Positions 17,017 to 25,944 of a stretch of DNA of 64,000 bases are shown in pieces; position 1 is the stretch's first letter, and each line of letters starts with the position of its first letter. The translations under genes were made by a program, and so were the position numbers. The notes under the pieces were generated by a model that did not search any database, was not told the origin of the DNA, and saw only the letters and a list, made by a program, of their open reading frames with translations. Source of the DNA: Bacillota bacterium (GTDB lineage: Bacteria; Bacillota; UBA4882; UBA8346); assembly GCA_029776205.1 (NCBI GenBank), contig JAKOTQ010000089.1, positions 1 to 64,000 on the forward strand. The letters run 5' to 3'.

Positions 17017-17802
17017 TTAAAATACATCCTGTTTTGTAAAGCAGAGCCAGGCAATTCCATAAAAAATCAATAAATGAATGATAACGATCACCAATGACTC
17101 AAAGAGGGTAAACGCTGAATCTGTTGCATTCCATTGGGCAAATTGGGATAATCCGGTATGGTGAAAAAGAAAAAAACGACTCAACCCGGAAGTGCCGAGC
17201 TGATTGGCAATTTCTGAGCCAAAGATCATTAAAAAGAAAGTGATACCGGTGGCCAAAGCGACACTTTTGAACAGTGCAGAAATCATAAAGGACAACCCTG
17301 CATAGATTCCGATCTCTACCATCCGCAAAGCGTAAAGTTTTAACACCATCGGCCAAGGGCTTCCGTTCCCCTTCTCCCCTGTCGAAAATACGGATGGCTC
17401 AGTCACATCCTGCGGTTGAAAAATTAGATTTAGAACCATCGAACATATGAGTAGAACCACTAACAGGAGAAGAGAAAAACTCAATACTGCACAGAATTTA
17501 GCCCAAAGAATCGTCGAACGGCCAGCAGGGCGGATGAGTAACAGTTTGATGGTACCCCATTGGAATTCGTCAGCTATGGTCCGACTGGCCAGAATCACGG
17601 CAATCATCGCAATAAAAATACTTAACCAGGATTGGCTGGCAACAGCCTGCCAATATCCGATATAAAAAGGATTGTACCACCGATCCAATGCAAAAGTTAG
17701 AAAAATCAGTGCAATTAATCCCCCGCTCATCACCAACGTACTGGTACGATAGAGCATTTTCAAATTTTCATTCCATATTAATCGGACCAGATAACGCATC
17801 AT
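17017..17802 (-). CDS. ABC-2-type permease
   Basis: 261 residues with six hydrophobic segments (about 22-40, 55-75, 105-128, 160-180, 190-212, 235-255). The RTIADEFQWGTIKLLLIRPAGR stretch, whose EFQWGTIK core follows the second membrane segment, is the usual loop of ABC-2 exporter permeases such as the bacitracin/lantibiotic immunity type. It would pair with the ATPase encoded just upstream; the two genes overlap by 35 bases. Start: GGAGG lies six bases before the tandem ATGs at 17802 and 17799. The substrate is unknown; a peptide or lipid exporter is the general role. Confidence 0.85.
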   Translation of the reverse strand: MMRYLVRLIWNENLKMLYRTSTLVMSGGLIALIFLTFALDRWYNPFYIGYWQAVASQSWLSIFIAMIAVILASRTIADEFQWGTIKLLLIRPAGRSTILWAKFCAVLSFSLLLLVVLLICSMVLNLIFQPQDVTEPSVFSTGEKGNGSPWPMVLKLYALRMVEIGIYAGLSFMISALFKSVALATGITFFLMIFGSEIANQLGTSGLSRFFLFHHTGLSQFAQWNATDSAFTLFESLVIVIIHLLIFYGIAWLCFTKQDVF

Positions 17803-18691
17803 CCGTATCCTCCATAAATAAATCTTCTAACCTCCGGTTTTCAGCGGCAATCCCATAAACAGCAATTCCGGCTTTGACCAGTGACTCATTGATCAAAGCT
17901 GTCATTTGGGCATCTGCTTGGATCTTTAAGACTCGTTTTGTCACCTCTAAATCAACTTCCGGAAATTTTTCATGAATAACGTCGAATGCCTGTTGGGGTA
18001 AATTGACTTCAAACAGCCGGTTTTTGATATCATCCCCTTCCAGATTTCGGACGCTGACCATCCTTCCTTTGCTTATGATACCCACCCGATCGCACATCAT
18101 CTCCATCTCTGCTAAGAGATGACTGGAGACTAAGACCGCCACCTTTTCCCGTTCAGCCAAATATCGTAAGGTTTTTCTTAATTCCCGGATACCCACCGGA
18201 TCCAGGCCATTTGTCGGTTCATCAAGGATCAATACGGTAGGTTGGTGTAACAAAGCTTGGGCTATCCCCAGACGTTGTTTCATCCCCAATGAATAGGTTC
18301 TTGTTTTGGCATGGATAAAACTTTCCATATTTAAACGGTCTACAATTTCGTCAATACGATCTTTACTTACACGGCCGGAGAGATTGGCATAATGAACCAG
18401 GTTTTGGTAACCGGTTAAAAAATCATAAAATACAGGAGTTTCGATTATTGCCCCTACCTGTTCAATCGCATGTGAGAATGACTTTTTTAACGAATACCCA
18501 TCGATCACGATTTCGCCCTTAGTCATGGCGATCAAACCGACCGCCAGGCGAATAAGGGTTGTTTTACCGGCTCCGTTCGGGCCCAATAATCCAAACACTT
18601 CGCCAGGATAAACGCTGAAACTGACTTCATCCACCAGTTGTTTCGAACCGATTCGTTTGGAGACCTTTCGGAAATGAAGTCCTGCTTCCAT
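17768..18691 (-). CDS. ABC transporter ATPase (exporter type)
   Basis: 307 residues: Walker A GPNGAGKTT, signature YSLGMKQRLGIAQ, Walker B VLILDEPTNGLDP, and switch VSSHLLAEM. This is the CcmA/BcrA-like class that partners single ABC-2 permeases. The C-terminal 80 residues form the extra domain seen in these ATPases (VNLPQQAFDVIHEKFPEVD). It overlaps the permease gene downstream. A palindromic hairpin lies between its ribosome site (AAAGGAG) and the intergenic space (18714-18744). Confidence 0.88.
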   Translation of the reverse strand: MEAGLHFRKVSKRIGSKQLVDEVSFSVYPGEVFGLLGPNGAGKTTLIRLAVGLIAMTKGEIVIDGYSLKKSFSHAIEQVGAIIETPVFYDFLTGYQNLVHYANLSGRVSKDRIDEIVDRLNMESFIHAKTRTYSLGMKQRLGIAQALLHQPTVLILDEPTNGLDPVGIRELRKTLRYLAEREKVAVLVSSHLLAEMEMMCDRVGIISKGRMVSVRNLEGDDIKNRLFEVNLPQQAFDVIHEKFPEVDLEVTKRVLKIQADAQMTALINESLVKAGIAVYGIAAENRRLEDLFMEDTDDALSGPINME

Positions 18692-18713
18692 CTTAAAACT
18701 CCTTTAAAAAATT

Positions 18714-18744
18714 AAACAATGGCATCCTTAGTATGCCATTGTTT
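18714..18744 (-). promoter_or_regulatory. perfect hairpin in the leader of the ABC-2 operon
   Basis: AAACAATGGCAT, a seven-base loop, ATGCCATTGTTT: a 12-bp perfect stem. On the minus strand it is followed by AATTTTTT and then the ribosome site of the ATPase gene, so it can act as an attenuator; as DNA it could equally be a repressor operator. No upstream minus-strand gene needs a terminator here. Confidence 0.5.
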
Positions 18745-18878
18745 TCAAAGGCTCATCAGGGAGAAATGGATGGATTCTTTTGGTAAAACCCCATCGCATG
18801 TCTTAAGTGAAAATACTATATAATACACTTATCCCCCAGGATTGAGTCAGATGATAATCACGTTATGGAGGTCAAAGG

Positions 18879-19862
18879 ATGGAAAACCACGCTACTTTTG
18901 CCGGAGGATGTTTCTGGTGTATGGTCAAACCCTTTCAAAACCAGCCAGGTGTCTTGGAAGTTCAGAGCGGGTATACCGGAGGAACGATTGCTAATCCCAG
19001 TTATGAACAGGTCTGTTCAGGAAAAACCGGCCATGTTGAAGCCGTCGATATTCTCTACGATCCGGATCAGATTTCCTATGAACAACTTTTGGATATCTTT
19101 TGGAAACAAATTGATCCGACTGATCCGGGAGGACAATTTGCTGATCGCGGCGCCCAATATCGAACAGCCATCTTTTATCATGACGATGAACAGCGCAGGT
19201 TAGCCGAATTATCAAAAGCTAAACTGGAGCAATCGGGGCTATATGATCATCCAATAGCAACTCAAATCCTTCCTGCCATGCCTTTTTATCCTGCCGAAAC
19301 GGAGCATCAAAACTATTATCTAAAAAATCCGGGACATTATGAACGGTATCGTATCGGATCAGGAAGGGCAAAGTATCTTGAAGAACATCCTGTTACTTGT
19401 CCTCTCTTCTCCGATGTCCGGAAAGACAAGTCTGACTACAGCAAAGCCATTAAAAAACTTACTTCCAATCAATATCGAGTAACCCAAGATAAGGATACTG
19501 AGCCGCCCTTCCAAAATGAATACTGGAACCATTGGCAACCCGGTCTTTATGTCGATGTGGTCTCAGGTGAGCCCTTGTTTGCTTCTCTTGATAAATTCGA
19601 TGCTGGTTGCGGCTGGCCTAGTTTTACGAAACCCATAAACCCTGATTCCATCACCGAACATCCTGATCATAGTTTCGGAATAACCCGGACAGAGGTACGA
19701 AGTTTAAAAGCAGATTCCCATTTAGGCCATGTATTCGATGACGGTCCGGGACCTTTTGGACTCCGGTACTGCATTAACTCTGCTGCACTCCGGTTTATCC
19801 CTCTTGAACAGCTTGAATCCGAGGGATATGGAGAATATTTGAAGTTATTCAATAAAAAATAA
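18879..19862 (+). CDS. msrAB: bifunctional peptide methionine sulfoxide reductase MsrA-MsrB
   Basis: 327 residues. The MsrA domain (about 1-165) has the catalytic GCFWC at residues 10-14 and GYTGG. The MsrB domain (about 180-325) shows [20 protein letters not shown] and [11 protein letters not shown], the last holding the catalytic Cys. MsrA repairs the S-epimer and MsrB the R-epimer of methionine sulfoxide. Notably, the MsrB part has Cys in DAGCGWPSF where many MsrB have Thr; the classic zinc CXXC pairs are not apparent. ATG 18879 follows GGAGG. It appears to be a single-gene unit. Confidence 0.93.
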   Translation: MENHATFAGGCFWCMVKPFQNQPGVLEVQSGYTGGTIANPSYEQVCSGKTGHVEAVDILYDPDQISYEQLLDIFWKQIDPTDPGGQFADRGAQYRTAIFYHDDEQRRLAELSKAKLEQSGLYDHPIATQILPAMPFYPAETEHQNYYLKNPGHYERYRIGSGRAKYLEEHPVTCPLFSDVRKDKSDYSKAIKKLTSNQYRVTQDKDTEPPFQNEYWNHWQPGLYVDVVSGEPLFASLDKFDAGCGWPSFTKPINPDSITEHPDHSFGITRTEVRSLKADSHLGHVFDDGPGPFGLRYCINSAALRFIPLEQLESEGYGEYLKLFNKK

Positions 19863-19937
19863 TCAACCGCAGATGAAGAATGAACCGCTAACACTGTTCA
19901 TAAGTTTCATCGAGAATCACCGAAAGGAGCGGTTTTT

Positions 19938-20495
19938 GTGAGCGGACATTCTTTCAGGATATGGCGGTTCTTTGATGGACTGCTAGAACGGTTTTTCAGC
20001 TTTTTTGGCGGCCTTTTGTTTGGCCAATTTCCTCATTTTTATGCTCAATATCTTCAACGCTTAGGCGGTCATCTTGAGGAAGCCCGCTTGCAATTAACCC
20101 AATACACTCAAGCTGCAAACCTTCATCATCTTTCACTTGAGGAGTATATACGGATCCATTTGGACTCTAGTAACAGTATCTTTAACTCCTCAGGAAAAAT
20201 CATCGCCGATCTAGTAAAACGATTTGAGATGTTGGAAAAAGCCTATTTGGCCCTTAGGGAAGCTCCACCTTTATGGCGAGGGTGGGTCTTTATCCATTAT
20301 CGGGAATCTGATATCATCTTGGAAACTCTTAAAGATTTCACGCCAGGCTTTCCGATAACCTGGGAGGGTTTATCTTATGCCGTCATCGGTATAATCTGCT
20401 TTTGGGGAGTTTATTATCTTATCAAACAATTGTTTAAATATGCTTTCAAAAAGAGTAAAACTCTGCCTTCATCCTGTGGTCTTAAGTCTTATTAA
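19938..20495 (+). CDS. DUF2937-family protein
   Basis: 185 residues. GGLLFGQFPHFYAQYLQRLG followed by GHLEEARLQL is the DUF2937 N-terminal signature; the protein has a hydrophobic N-terminal segment (about 12-32) and a strong membrane segment at about 148-170 (YAVIGIICFWGVYYLI), followed by a basic cytosolic tail. The family is uncharacterised. Start: GTG 19938 after AAAGGAG. It is 75 bases downstream of msrAB and could be read through from it; a terminator follows. Confidence 0.75.
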   Translation: MSGHSFRIWRFFDGLLERFFSFFGGLLFGQFPHFYAQYLQRLGGHLEEARLQLTQYTQAANLHHLSLEEYIRIHLDSSNSIFNSSGKIIADLVKRFEMLEKAYLALREAPPLWRGWVFIHYRESDIILETLKDFTPGFPITWEGLSYAVIGIICFWGVYYLIKQLFKYAFKKSKTLPSSCGLKSY

Positions 20496-20529
20496 AAAGC
20501 CGCCGGATATTATGGTCCGGCGGCTTTTC
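20495..20529 (+). terminator. terminator after the DUF2937 gene
   Basis: AAAAGCCGCCGGA, eight-base loop, TCCGGCGGCTTTT: a long GC-rich perfect stem ending in T bases. Confidence 0.9.
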
Positions 20530-20576
20530 ACATTTAATAAAATCGACTATAACCATTCAGATTTAAATGATAACCA

Positions 20577-21386
20577 TTAACGGCGATAAACATTTTTAAG
20601 CCAAGCCCTGGTATCGACAGCCGGAGCCACCAGTTTGTTCTTTAAATGTTCATATTTACTCCCTCTTGAAATCAGTGTTTCGTTGACAGTTTCACCTTTT
20701 AAAATTTCTTTCAGTTTGCCTATGACTGTATCCGTTTCAAAGAACCGGCAAGAGAAAAGATCAAAATAAGCTTGGTTGGAATTTTCATAGTAATGCAAAC
20801 TGATGTGGCTTTCAGCGATCATGGTTAAGATGGACGTCACCCGCTCGTCATCAACCATGCTTTTCACTACAATCGGCCGGATAATCGGGGTCATTCCGAT
20901 TTCAAATGGCATCGTGTCAAAAAGGTCAAATAGTTCATCCAATGTTTTGGGACCGTTGTAATTTTTAATGTCCATAAACAGATGGGGTCCAAAATCCAAA
21001 TCCCGATTGATCTCGATTTTCGGTTGATAACATCTTCCTCGTTCACGTTTAAGGCAATATGAAGTCACAATTTCAGCTGGAAAAGCTTCTTTTAATAAAT
21101 GCTTAAGCTTCTCCTCGTCAATAGGTTGCGGCGATAAAACATCCACAAAATAGGTTTCCCGGAACGAAAATGTATGAATCGTAAAATGGCCGCCGGCTAA
21201 AAAAACAAAGGCACTGATACCGCAATCCTCTGGAACCACTCCATTGTAATAGGGCAAGATGAACGGCGGCATCACAGTTTTCAATCCCAGCTTTTGAGGT
21301 ATTTCTTCCAATGCTTCGTAAACTAGCATAATGTCATCTAAACGCGATCGATACCCATGAAAAGCGTCTAAAATGATATGATTCAT
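20577..21386 (-). CDS. tandem AdoMet-decarboxylase-like protein
   Basis: 269 residues made of two SpeD-like units. The C-terminal unit (about 130-269) has the full proenzyme signature: Glu192-Ser193 in AESHISLH, His198 (Ser+5) and Cys213 (Ser+20, in FDLFSCRFF), matching the spacing of Ser63, His68 and Cys83 in Thermotoga AdoMetDC. Self-cleavage before Ser193 would make the pyruvoyl cofactor. The N-terminal unit (about 1-120) has GGHFTIH with Gly66 in place of Ser and Pro86 in place of Cys, so it cannot cleave. AdoMetDC makes decarboxylated AdoMet for polyamines, but some homologues act on other substrates, and no spermidine synthase is nearby. AAAGGAG precedes the ATG. Confidence 0.78.
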   Translation of the reverse strand: MNHIILDAFHGYRSRLDDIMLVYEALEEIPQKLGLKTVMPPFILPYYNGVVPEDCGISAFVFLAGGHFTIHTFSFRETYFVDVLSPQPIDEEKLKHLLKEAFPAEIVTSYCLKRERGRCYQPKIEINRDLDFGPHLFMDIKNYNGPKTLDELFDLFDTMPFEIGMTPIIRPIVVKSMVDDERVTSILTMIAESHISLHYYENSNQAYFDLFSCRFFETDTVIGKLKEILKGETVNETLISRGSKYEHLKNKLVAPAVDTRAWLKNVYRR

Positions 21387-21474
21387 CCATTTGCTCCTTT
21401 TCTTTAGTCTATTTTAAAAATCCAAATATTTCAAAGAATAAACGTATTTTATTATATCGATTTCAGCAATTACG

Positions 21475-22578
21475 TCAAGATCTTTTCCTATTTATTGATT
21501 GCTGTCGAAATTTTTCAATCTCATAAAATTTGCGGTTAAACAGGATAGATTTATCTTCCGGTTTGACTGCTGCAGCCCGTTCGTTATACTCAATCGCTTT
21601 TTCTAGGTCCCCTAACCAATAATGGATGACTGAAAGTTCTATATTAGGTATATACCCCCAATAATCATTAAAATAAAATCCCCAATTCTCTTTCGGTTGA
21701 TTTAAGCGAGAAGCCAAATCAAACCAAAAAAGAGCACGTTGATAATCTTTCCGGGCTTTATAAAGATATCCGATTTCACAACAATGTTCAGCACGGGGTA
21801 AATCATATCTGAAGCTGGCAAGAAAACTTTGAAGAGACTTTTCAAAATCTCCTAATACGTTATAAATCTTTCCCAAATAAAAACAGGCTTTAATATTGTC
21901 TTCTACCCATCCTTTTCCCTCGTTTAGGAATTGCTCCAAACGTGCAGCTGATTCCGGATATTCCTGATGATAATAGAGTTCCATTCCATAATATAAAAGA
22001 GATCGTGAGGAGAGCGTTTTTCCAGCATTCAACTGTTTCTGATAGATCTCTAAATTGCGTCGGCTTACACCATGATTTAATTTACAATGGGTGATCTTCA
22101 CAGGGGCATGGATGATCTTTCCAGAGGGCTGGATATATTCGTGGACCGGTTCCTGCCATCTAAAATGAGCATTACGGCGCAATAACCTTTCCCGATAATA
22201 CGTCAGTGCAGGACGGCCCGAACAATCCAGTCCTGTCTGATAAGGCATCATCACCACATCAACATCCGGTTCAAGAGTTTGCTTTAATTGAAGAAATGCT
22301 TTCTGATCTTCATCTCGGATCCGATCATCAGCATCCAACCATAAAATATAATCCTTCGTGGCTTTACTGAAGGAATAATTTCGTGCTGCGGAAAAATCGT
22401 CTATCCATTCAAAATCATAAATTTTATCGGTATACCGTTTGGCGATCTCCTTCGTTTGATCAGTAGAGCCTGTATCCACGATGATGATTTCATCCGCAAT
22501 ATCTTTTACTGATTCCAGACATTCTCCTAGGGTTAAGGCTTCATTTTTAACAATCATACATAAACTGATCGTGACCAT
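21475..22578 (-). CDS. family 2 glycosyltransferase with TPR repeats
   Basis: 367 residues. The GT-A domain starts ISLCMIVKNEALTLGECLES; the metal-binding DXD region is LWLDADDRI and the donor-site strand IIIVDTGSTDQT. After about residue 190 come several tetratricopeptide-like helical repeats (for example LLYYGMELYYHQEYPESAA and CFYLGKIYNVLGDFEKSLQ). Proteins of this architecture are common beside collagen-like surface proteins in spore formers, and here it lies just downstream of one, so glycosylation of its Thr residues is a reasonable inference. GAGGAG precedes the ATG. A terminator separates it from the collagen gene. Confidence 0.85.
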   Translation of the reverse strand: MVTISLCMIVKNEALTLGECLESVKDIADEIIIVDTGSTDQTKEIAKRYTDKIYDFEWIDDFSAARNYSFSKATKDYILWLDADDRIRDEDQKAFLQLKQTLEPDVDVVMMPYQTGLDCSGRPALTYYRERLLRRNAHFRWQEPVHEYIQPSGKIIHAPVKITHCKLNHGVSRRNLEIYQKQLNAGKTLSSRSLLYYGMELYYHQEYPESAARLEQFLNEGKGWVEDNIKACFYLGKIYNVLGDFEKSLQSFLASFRYDLPRAEHCCEIGYLYKARKDYQRALFWFDLASRLNQPKENWGFYFNDYWGYIPNIELSVIHYWLGDLEKAIEYNERAAAVKPEDKSILFNRKFYEIEKFRQQSINRKRS

Positions 22579-22610
22579 CTGAATCTCCTCTTTACCGTTG
22601 AAAATTTATA

Positions 22611-22641
22611 AGAAAAGCCCTCCGAAGAGGGCTTCTCTTTT
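22611..22641 (-). terminator. terminator after the collagen-like gene
   Basis: On the minus strand AAAAGAGAAGCCCTC, TTCG loop, GAGGGCTTTTCT directly after the stop at 22643. Confidence 0.85.
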
Positions 22642-22642
22642 A

Positions 22643-23764
22643 TTAACTTAAGCGGATAATCCGAATCGATGCATTGACTTGTTCCTGAGTACCGCCAACT
22701 TCTTCTTCCAAATCAACTGTGTTGAATGAAGTGTGACTGCGGACAGTTAAGACTGCAGGAGCTGTTATTAAGATGATCACCCGTCCGGTATTTTGAATGT
22801 TGGCGCCACCGACACCGTAGATAGAGCCAGGAATCAATTCATCATCGAGGAATAATGCGAATTGAGAGACTCGGTTAGCCAGGACCATAAAGGTAATCTC
22901 ATAAACTCCGCTTTCATTGATGATAATGTCGGTACTTCCCGGAGTATGTTCGATACCGCCGACAATTAATCCATTGTTGCTGAACGGTACGTTTTCTTCA
23001 GGGGCTAAATTCAAGACTTCAACGGCATTATAAATGTAAGCATAAGTCGCCGGGAATCCAGCTCCAGTAGCACCTGTAGGTCCAGTTGGTCCGGTAGCTC
23101 CGGTGGCACCAGTGGCTCCAGTCGGTCCTGTAGGTCCAGCAGGTCCAGTGGCTCCAGTCGGCCCTGTAGGTCCAGCAGGTCCAGTGGCCCCGGTCGGTCC
23201 AGCAGGCCCGGTTGCGCCAGTCGGTCCAGTCGGTCCTATAGCTCCAGCAGGTCCAGTGGCTCCAGTCGGCCCTGTAGGTCCAGCAGGTCCGGTAGCTCCA
23301 GTCGGTCCCGTAGGTCCAGCAGGTCCAGTGGCCCCGGTCGGTCCAGCAGGCCCGGTTGCGCCAGTCGGTCCTGTAGGTCCAGCAGGTCCGGTAGCTCCAG
23401 TCGGTCCTGTAGCACCAGTAGCTCCCATTGCTCCCGTAGGACCAGTGGGTCCAGTCGGGCCAACAACGTCTACCGGTATCCGAAGAAGAATTTGCTGCAC
23501 TTGATTGATTAAATTCAATAAAGGAATAATCTGATTACACAAATCAGTACATGACAATAATTGCGTTAATAATTTATCGACAATCACACCCAATGCATTA
23601 AGAACGCAAAGAATATTATCCTCCGCTAAACACTCAAGGGCTAAGTTAATATCTTTTAAAAGAGTTTCCCGAAAATCACTTGATACTTTTAATCCAAGGA
23701 TTGCATCTCGTATTTTAAGCAATAGGCCTTCTAAATCAGGAAATTTGGAAGTGCTTTTTTTCAT
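22643..23764 (-). CDS. BclA-like collagen-repeat surface protein
   Basis: 373 residues. The N-terminal 100 residues are helical, with four Cys, and would anchor or oligomerise the protein ([15 protein letters not shown]). Then come 45 uninterrupted Gly-X-Y triplets, mostly GPT, GAT and GPA, a collagen triple helix rich in Thr that is the usual site of O-glycans. The C-terminal 120 residues ([20 protein letters not shown] to the end) form a C1q/TNF-like beta domain as in BclA of the Bacillus exosporium. Such proteins make the hair-like spore nap. Start: ATG 23764 follows GGGAGGTGATGTA; an ATG at 23809 has no ribosome site. No signal peptide, as in BclA. Confidence 0.88.
   Translation of the reverse strand: MKKSTSKFPDLEGLLLKIRDAILGLKVSSDFRETLLKDINLALECLAEDNILCVLNALGVIVDKLLTQLLSCTDLCNQIIPLLNLINQVQQILLRIPVDVVGPTGPTGPTGAMGATGATGPTGATGPAGPTGPTGATGPAGPTGATGPAGPTGPTGATGPAGPTGPTGATGPAGAIGPTGPTGATGPAGPTGATGPAGPTGPTGATGPAGPTGPTGATGATGATGPTGPTGATGAGFPATYAYIYNAVEVLNLAPEENVPFSNNGLIVGGIEHTPGSTDIIINESGVYEITFMVLANRVSQFALFLDDELIPGSIYGVGGANIQNTGRVIILITAPAVLTVRSHTSFNTVDLEEEVGGTQEQVNASIRIIRLS
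23057..23461 (-). repeat. 45 collagen triplets, imperfect tandem DNA repeat
   Basis: Codes for the Gly-X-Y block. Units are 9-36 bases long and highly similar, so strand slippage is likely to vary the length between strains. The opposite strand has an open frame of proline-valine-alanine repeats that is only a mirror of this periodicity. Confidence 0.95.
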
Positions 23765-23855
23765 TACATCACCTCCCGTGATAATCCCATCATACGCAGA
23801 ACGTTTCAAATTTGAGATATTGCATAAGACATTTCCGGATAAAGTTGCCTTCTGA

Positions 23856-23885
23856 ATAAAAAAACCACAGAAAAATCTGTGGTTT
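23856..23885 (-). terminator. terminator after the SPOCS gene
   Basis: On the minus strand AAACCACAG, ATTTTT loop, CTGTGGTTT and TTTTATT, about 60 bases after the stop at 23948. Confidence 0.8.
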
Positions 23886-23947
23886 AATGTTATCTGTCTT
23901 CTTCATGATTTTTTATTATATTCTTTCTTCTAAGTGAAAATAGTGAA

Positions 23948-24430
23948 TTATCTCACTGAAGTCACTAACTCTAATTGACACCATTCAGCTGCAACAAAAT
24001 GAATATGGGCAACAATAATCTGCTCCAGACATCCGGGGAAACATTGGCGAGCCGGTTTTAAATGATGATCGATCTTTATATCTAACACATGATTTTGGAC
24101 ATGGGTAAATGGTCCAGGAGACAATCCCGGGATGTCGACATTTAACGTAAACGGGACGTCTTCCGATAAAAAACGCAAGATATTATCGGGATTGACATAA
24201 AAGATTTCTTTTCGGATAATGCCATCTTTAATAATCTTATCTTTGAACACTCGATCCGTGGATTTCAGGATATGGGCCTTAATCCGATCAATTTTAATCG
24301 CATTGATACATGTTTTATTAGCTAACACCAATTGTCCAACAGTTTCCCCGACTACTTTTAAACTCTTAACAGTCTCGGTTTCTATCTGGAGGTCCTTAGG
24401 CGATTGTATCGGTGAATATGATATATTCAT
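23948..24430 (-). CDS. SPOCS (DUF3794) domain protein
   Basis: 160 residues. A SPOCS domain spans about 60-125, with KDKIIKDGIIRKEIFYVN followed by FLSEDVPFTLNVDIPG, the typical 'conversion' strand pattern. The domain occurs in the spore protein SipL and in spore-coat or exosporium proteins, where it mediates protein-protein contacts. Only one copy is present and there is no LysM domain, so this is not SipL itself. Cys residues (Cys40, Cys132, Cys136, Cys153) could cross-link it in a coat layer. It lies upstream of the collagen-like gene in the same direction, with separate terminators. GGAGGTATCTAC precedes the ATG. Confidence 0.8.
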   Translation of the reverse strand: MNISYSPIQSPKDLQIETETVKSLKVVGETVGQLVLANKTCINAIKIDRIKAHILKSTDRVFKDKIIKDGIIRKEIFYVNPDNILRFLSEDVPFTLNVDIPGLSPGPFTHVQNHVLDIKIDHHLKPARQCFPGCLEQIIVAHIHFVAAEWCQLELVTSVR

Positions 24431-24514
24431 GTAGATACCTCCATTTCAGATTGCTTCTATTGCATTTTATCAATTTATCTGAAAGAGGTACCTCTTCATT
24501 ATGAACAAATTTCC

Positions 24515-25774
24515 CTAAACAACTTCTTCAACCGGGAGTCCGTTGACAGAACGCACATAAGCATCAATGGCTTCTGCAGTCTTTTTTGATAGGTTAACGG
24601 CTTCAACCACTGTCTTAGCCCCCGTAACCACATCACCAGAAGCAAATACTCCAGGCCGTGTGGTACGGCCAATGGAATCAGTGATGATTAGGCCATGATC
24701 ACTTGTTCGAATACCTTCGGTTGTACTGACAATATTATTCAGAGGGCTTTGGCTGATGGCAATGATCACCGAATCAGCCTTAAACAGATTTCTATCATCA
24801 CCTGTTACATATTGCTTTTGACCATTTGCATCGATGGCTTCGGAGACTTTGGCATAAATTACTCCTTCGTCAACAAATTCAACCGGAGCAGCATAAAATT
24901 GAAATTTGACTCCATCGATTTTGGCATATTCATAATCAAACTTGTTCGCTGTAATATCATTTTCACCCCTGAAAAACAATACCGTAACTTCCCGACTCCC
25001 TTTACGAATAGCTGTTCTAGCCACGTCCATCGCCACGTTGCCTGCTCCAATGATTGCCACCGATCGTCCTAAATCATAGACATCAGGATTTTTCAAATAA
25101 TTGATGGCATAATGAACATGTCCCAGACTTTCTCCCTTAATTTTCAAAATATTCGGGCGCCAAACGCCGGTTCCGATGAAGATAGCCTGATAACCGTCGC
25201 GAAACAAATCATCAATACTGAGAGCCTGTCCAATAAGGGTATTAGGGCGGATTTTAATATTCATCTTCAGCAGCGTTTGCTTTATCTTTTCTAAAACCGA
25301 TTTAGGTAATCGGAAATCAGGAATTCCATATTGCATAACTCCACCGATTTTTTCTTCCGATTCGAAAATGGTAATATCATACCCTTTAAGCGCCAGGACA
25401 AAAGCTACGGTGATACCAGCAGGTCCGGAACCGATGATTCCAATTCGGAAACCATTCTTTTCAATGGGTTGAATTGAAGCCTTGTCTAAATAATATTCGG
25501 AAATGTAATTCTCAATGGAACTAAAATGAATAGGACTTCCCTTCTTTTGTAACACGCAATGTCCTTCACAAAATCGCTCATGAGGGCAGATTAAAGAGCA
25601 AACAACCGACAATGGATTATTAAGAAACAGTTTTTCGCCTGCTTGCTCAATATGTCCTTGGACAAGAAGTTGAATCACTTCATTCACCGGCGTACCAACT
25701 GGACATCCTTTTTTACATTGAGGGACCTTGCATAATAAACAGCGATTGGCTTCTTCAATAATATGCTTACTCAA
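24515..25774 (-). CDS. GltD-like NAD(P)-dependent oxidoreductase
   Basis: 419 residues. An N-terminal domain has two cysteine clusters for [4Fe-4S] centres: CLLCKVPQCKKGCPVG and CSLICPHERFCEGHC. Two Rossmann domains follow, with FAD motif IIGSGPAGITVAF and NAD(P) motif AIIGAGNVAMDVA, and a C-terminal FAD contact VFASGDVVTGAKTVVEAV. This matches the small subunit of glutamate synthase and its stand-alone relatives (NfnB, PreT, sulfide dehydrogenase subunits). No large subunit is near, so the electron partner is unknown. Start: TTG 25774 lies six bases after AAGGAG; an ATG at 25813 has no ribosome site. Confidence 0.85.
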   Translation of the reverse strand: MSKHIIEEANRCLLCKVPQCKKGCPVGTPVNEVIQLLVQGHIEQAGEKLFLNNPLSVVCSLICPHERFCEGHCVLQKKGSPIHFSSIENYISEYYLDKASIQPIEKNGFRIGIIGSGPAGITVAFVLALKGYDITIFESEEKIGGVMQYGIPDFRLPKSVLEKIKQTLLKMNIKIRPNTLIGQALSIDDLFRDGYQAIFIGTGVWRPNILKIKGESLGHVHYAINYLKNPDVYDLGRSVAIIGAGNVAMDVARTAIRKGSREVTVLFFRGENDITANKFDYEYAKIDGVKFQFYAAPVEFVDEGVIYAKVSEAIDANGQKQYVTGDDRNLFKADSVIIAISQSPLNNIVSTTEGIRTSDHGLIITDSIGRTTRPGVFASGDVVTGAKTVVEAVNLSKKTAEAIDAYVRSVNGLPVEEVV

Positions 25775-25904
25775 TGGTTTCTCCTTCTTCAATTTATATT
25801 TTATTAAGTGCAATGTATCACAGCTTGAAAGCTAAAGTAAAGTTTCATTTTCCTAACAAGCTCGTGATTGTCTTCACAAGAACAAAGCCTATAAATGATT
25901 CCCT

Positions 25905-25935
25905 AAAATAAAAAACCCAGGCAATAACCTGGGTA
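25905..25935 (-). terminator. terminator after the lipoprotein gene
   Basis: On the minus strand ACCCAGG, TTATTG loop, CCTGGGT and TTTTTATTTT, directly after the stop at 25945. Confidence 0.88.
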
Positions 25936-25944
25936 ATCTATTAT

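Noticed and set aside
23057-23461. Tandem repeats as a possible CRISPR
   Set aside because: The units are coding, of nine-base period, with no unique spacers.
23103-23504. Open frame of 133 codons of Pro-Val-Ala repeats opposite the collagen gene
   Set aside because: Mirror of the nine-base periodicity; no ribosome site, and the real protein is the Gly-X-Y one.
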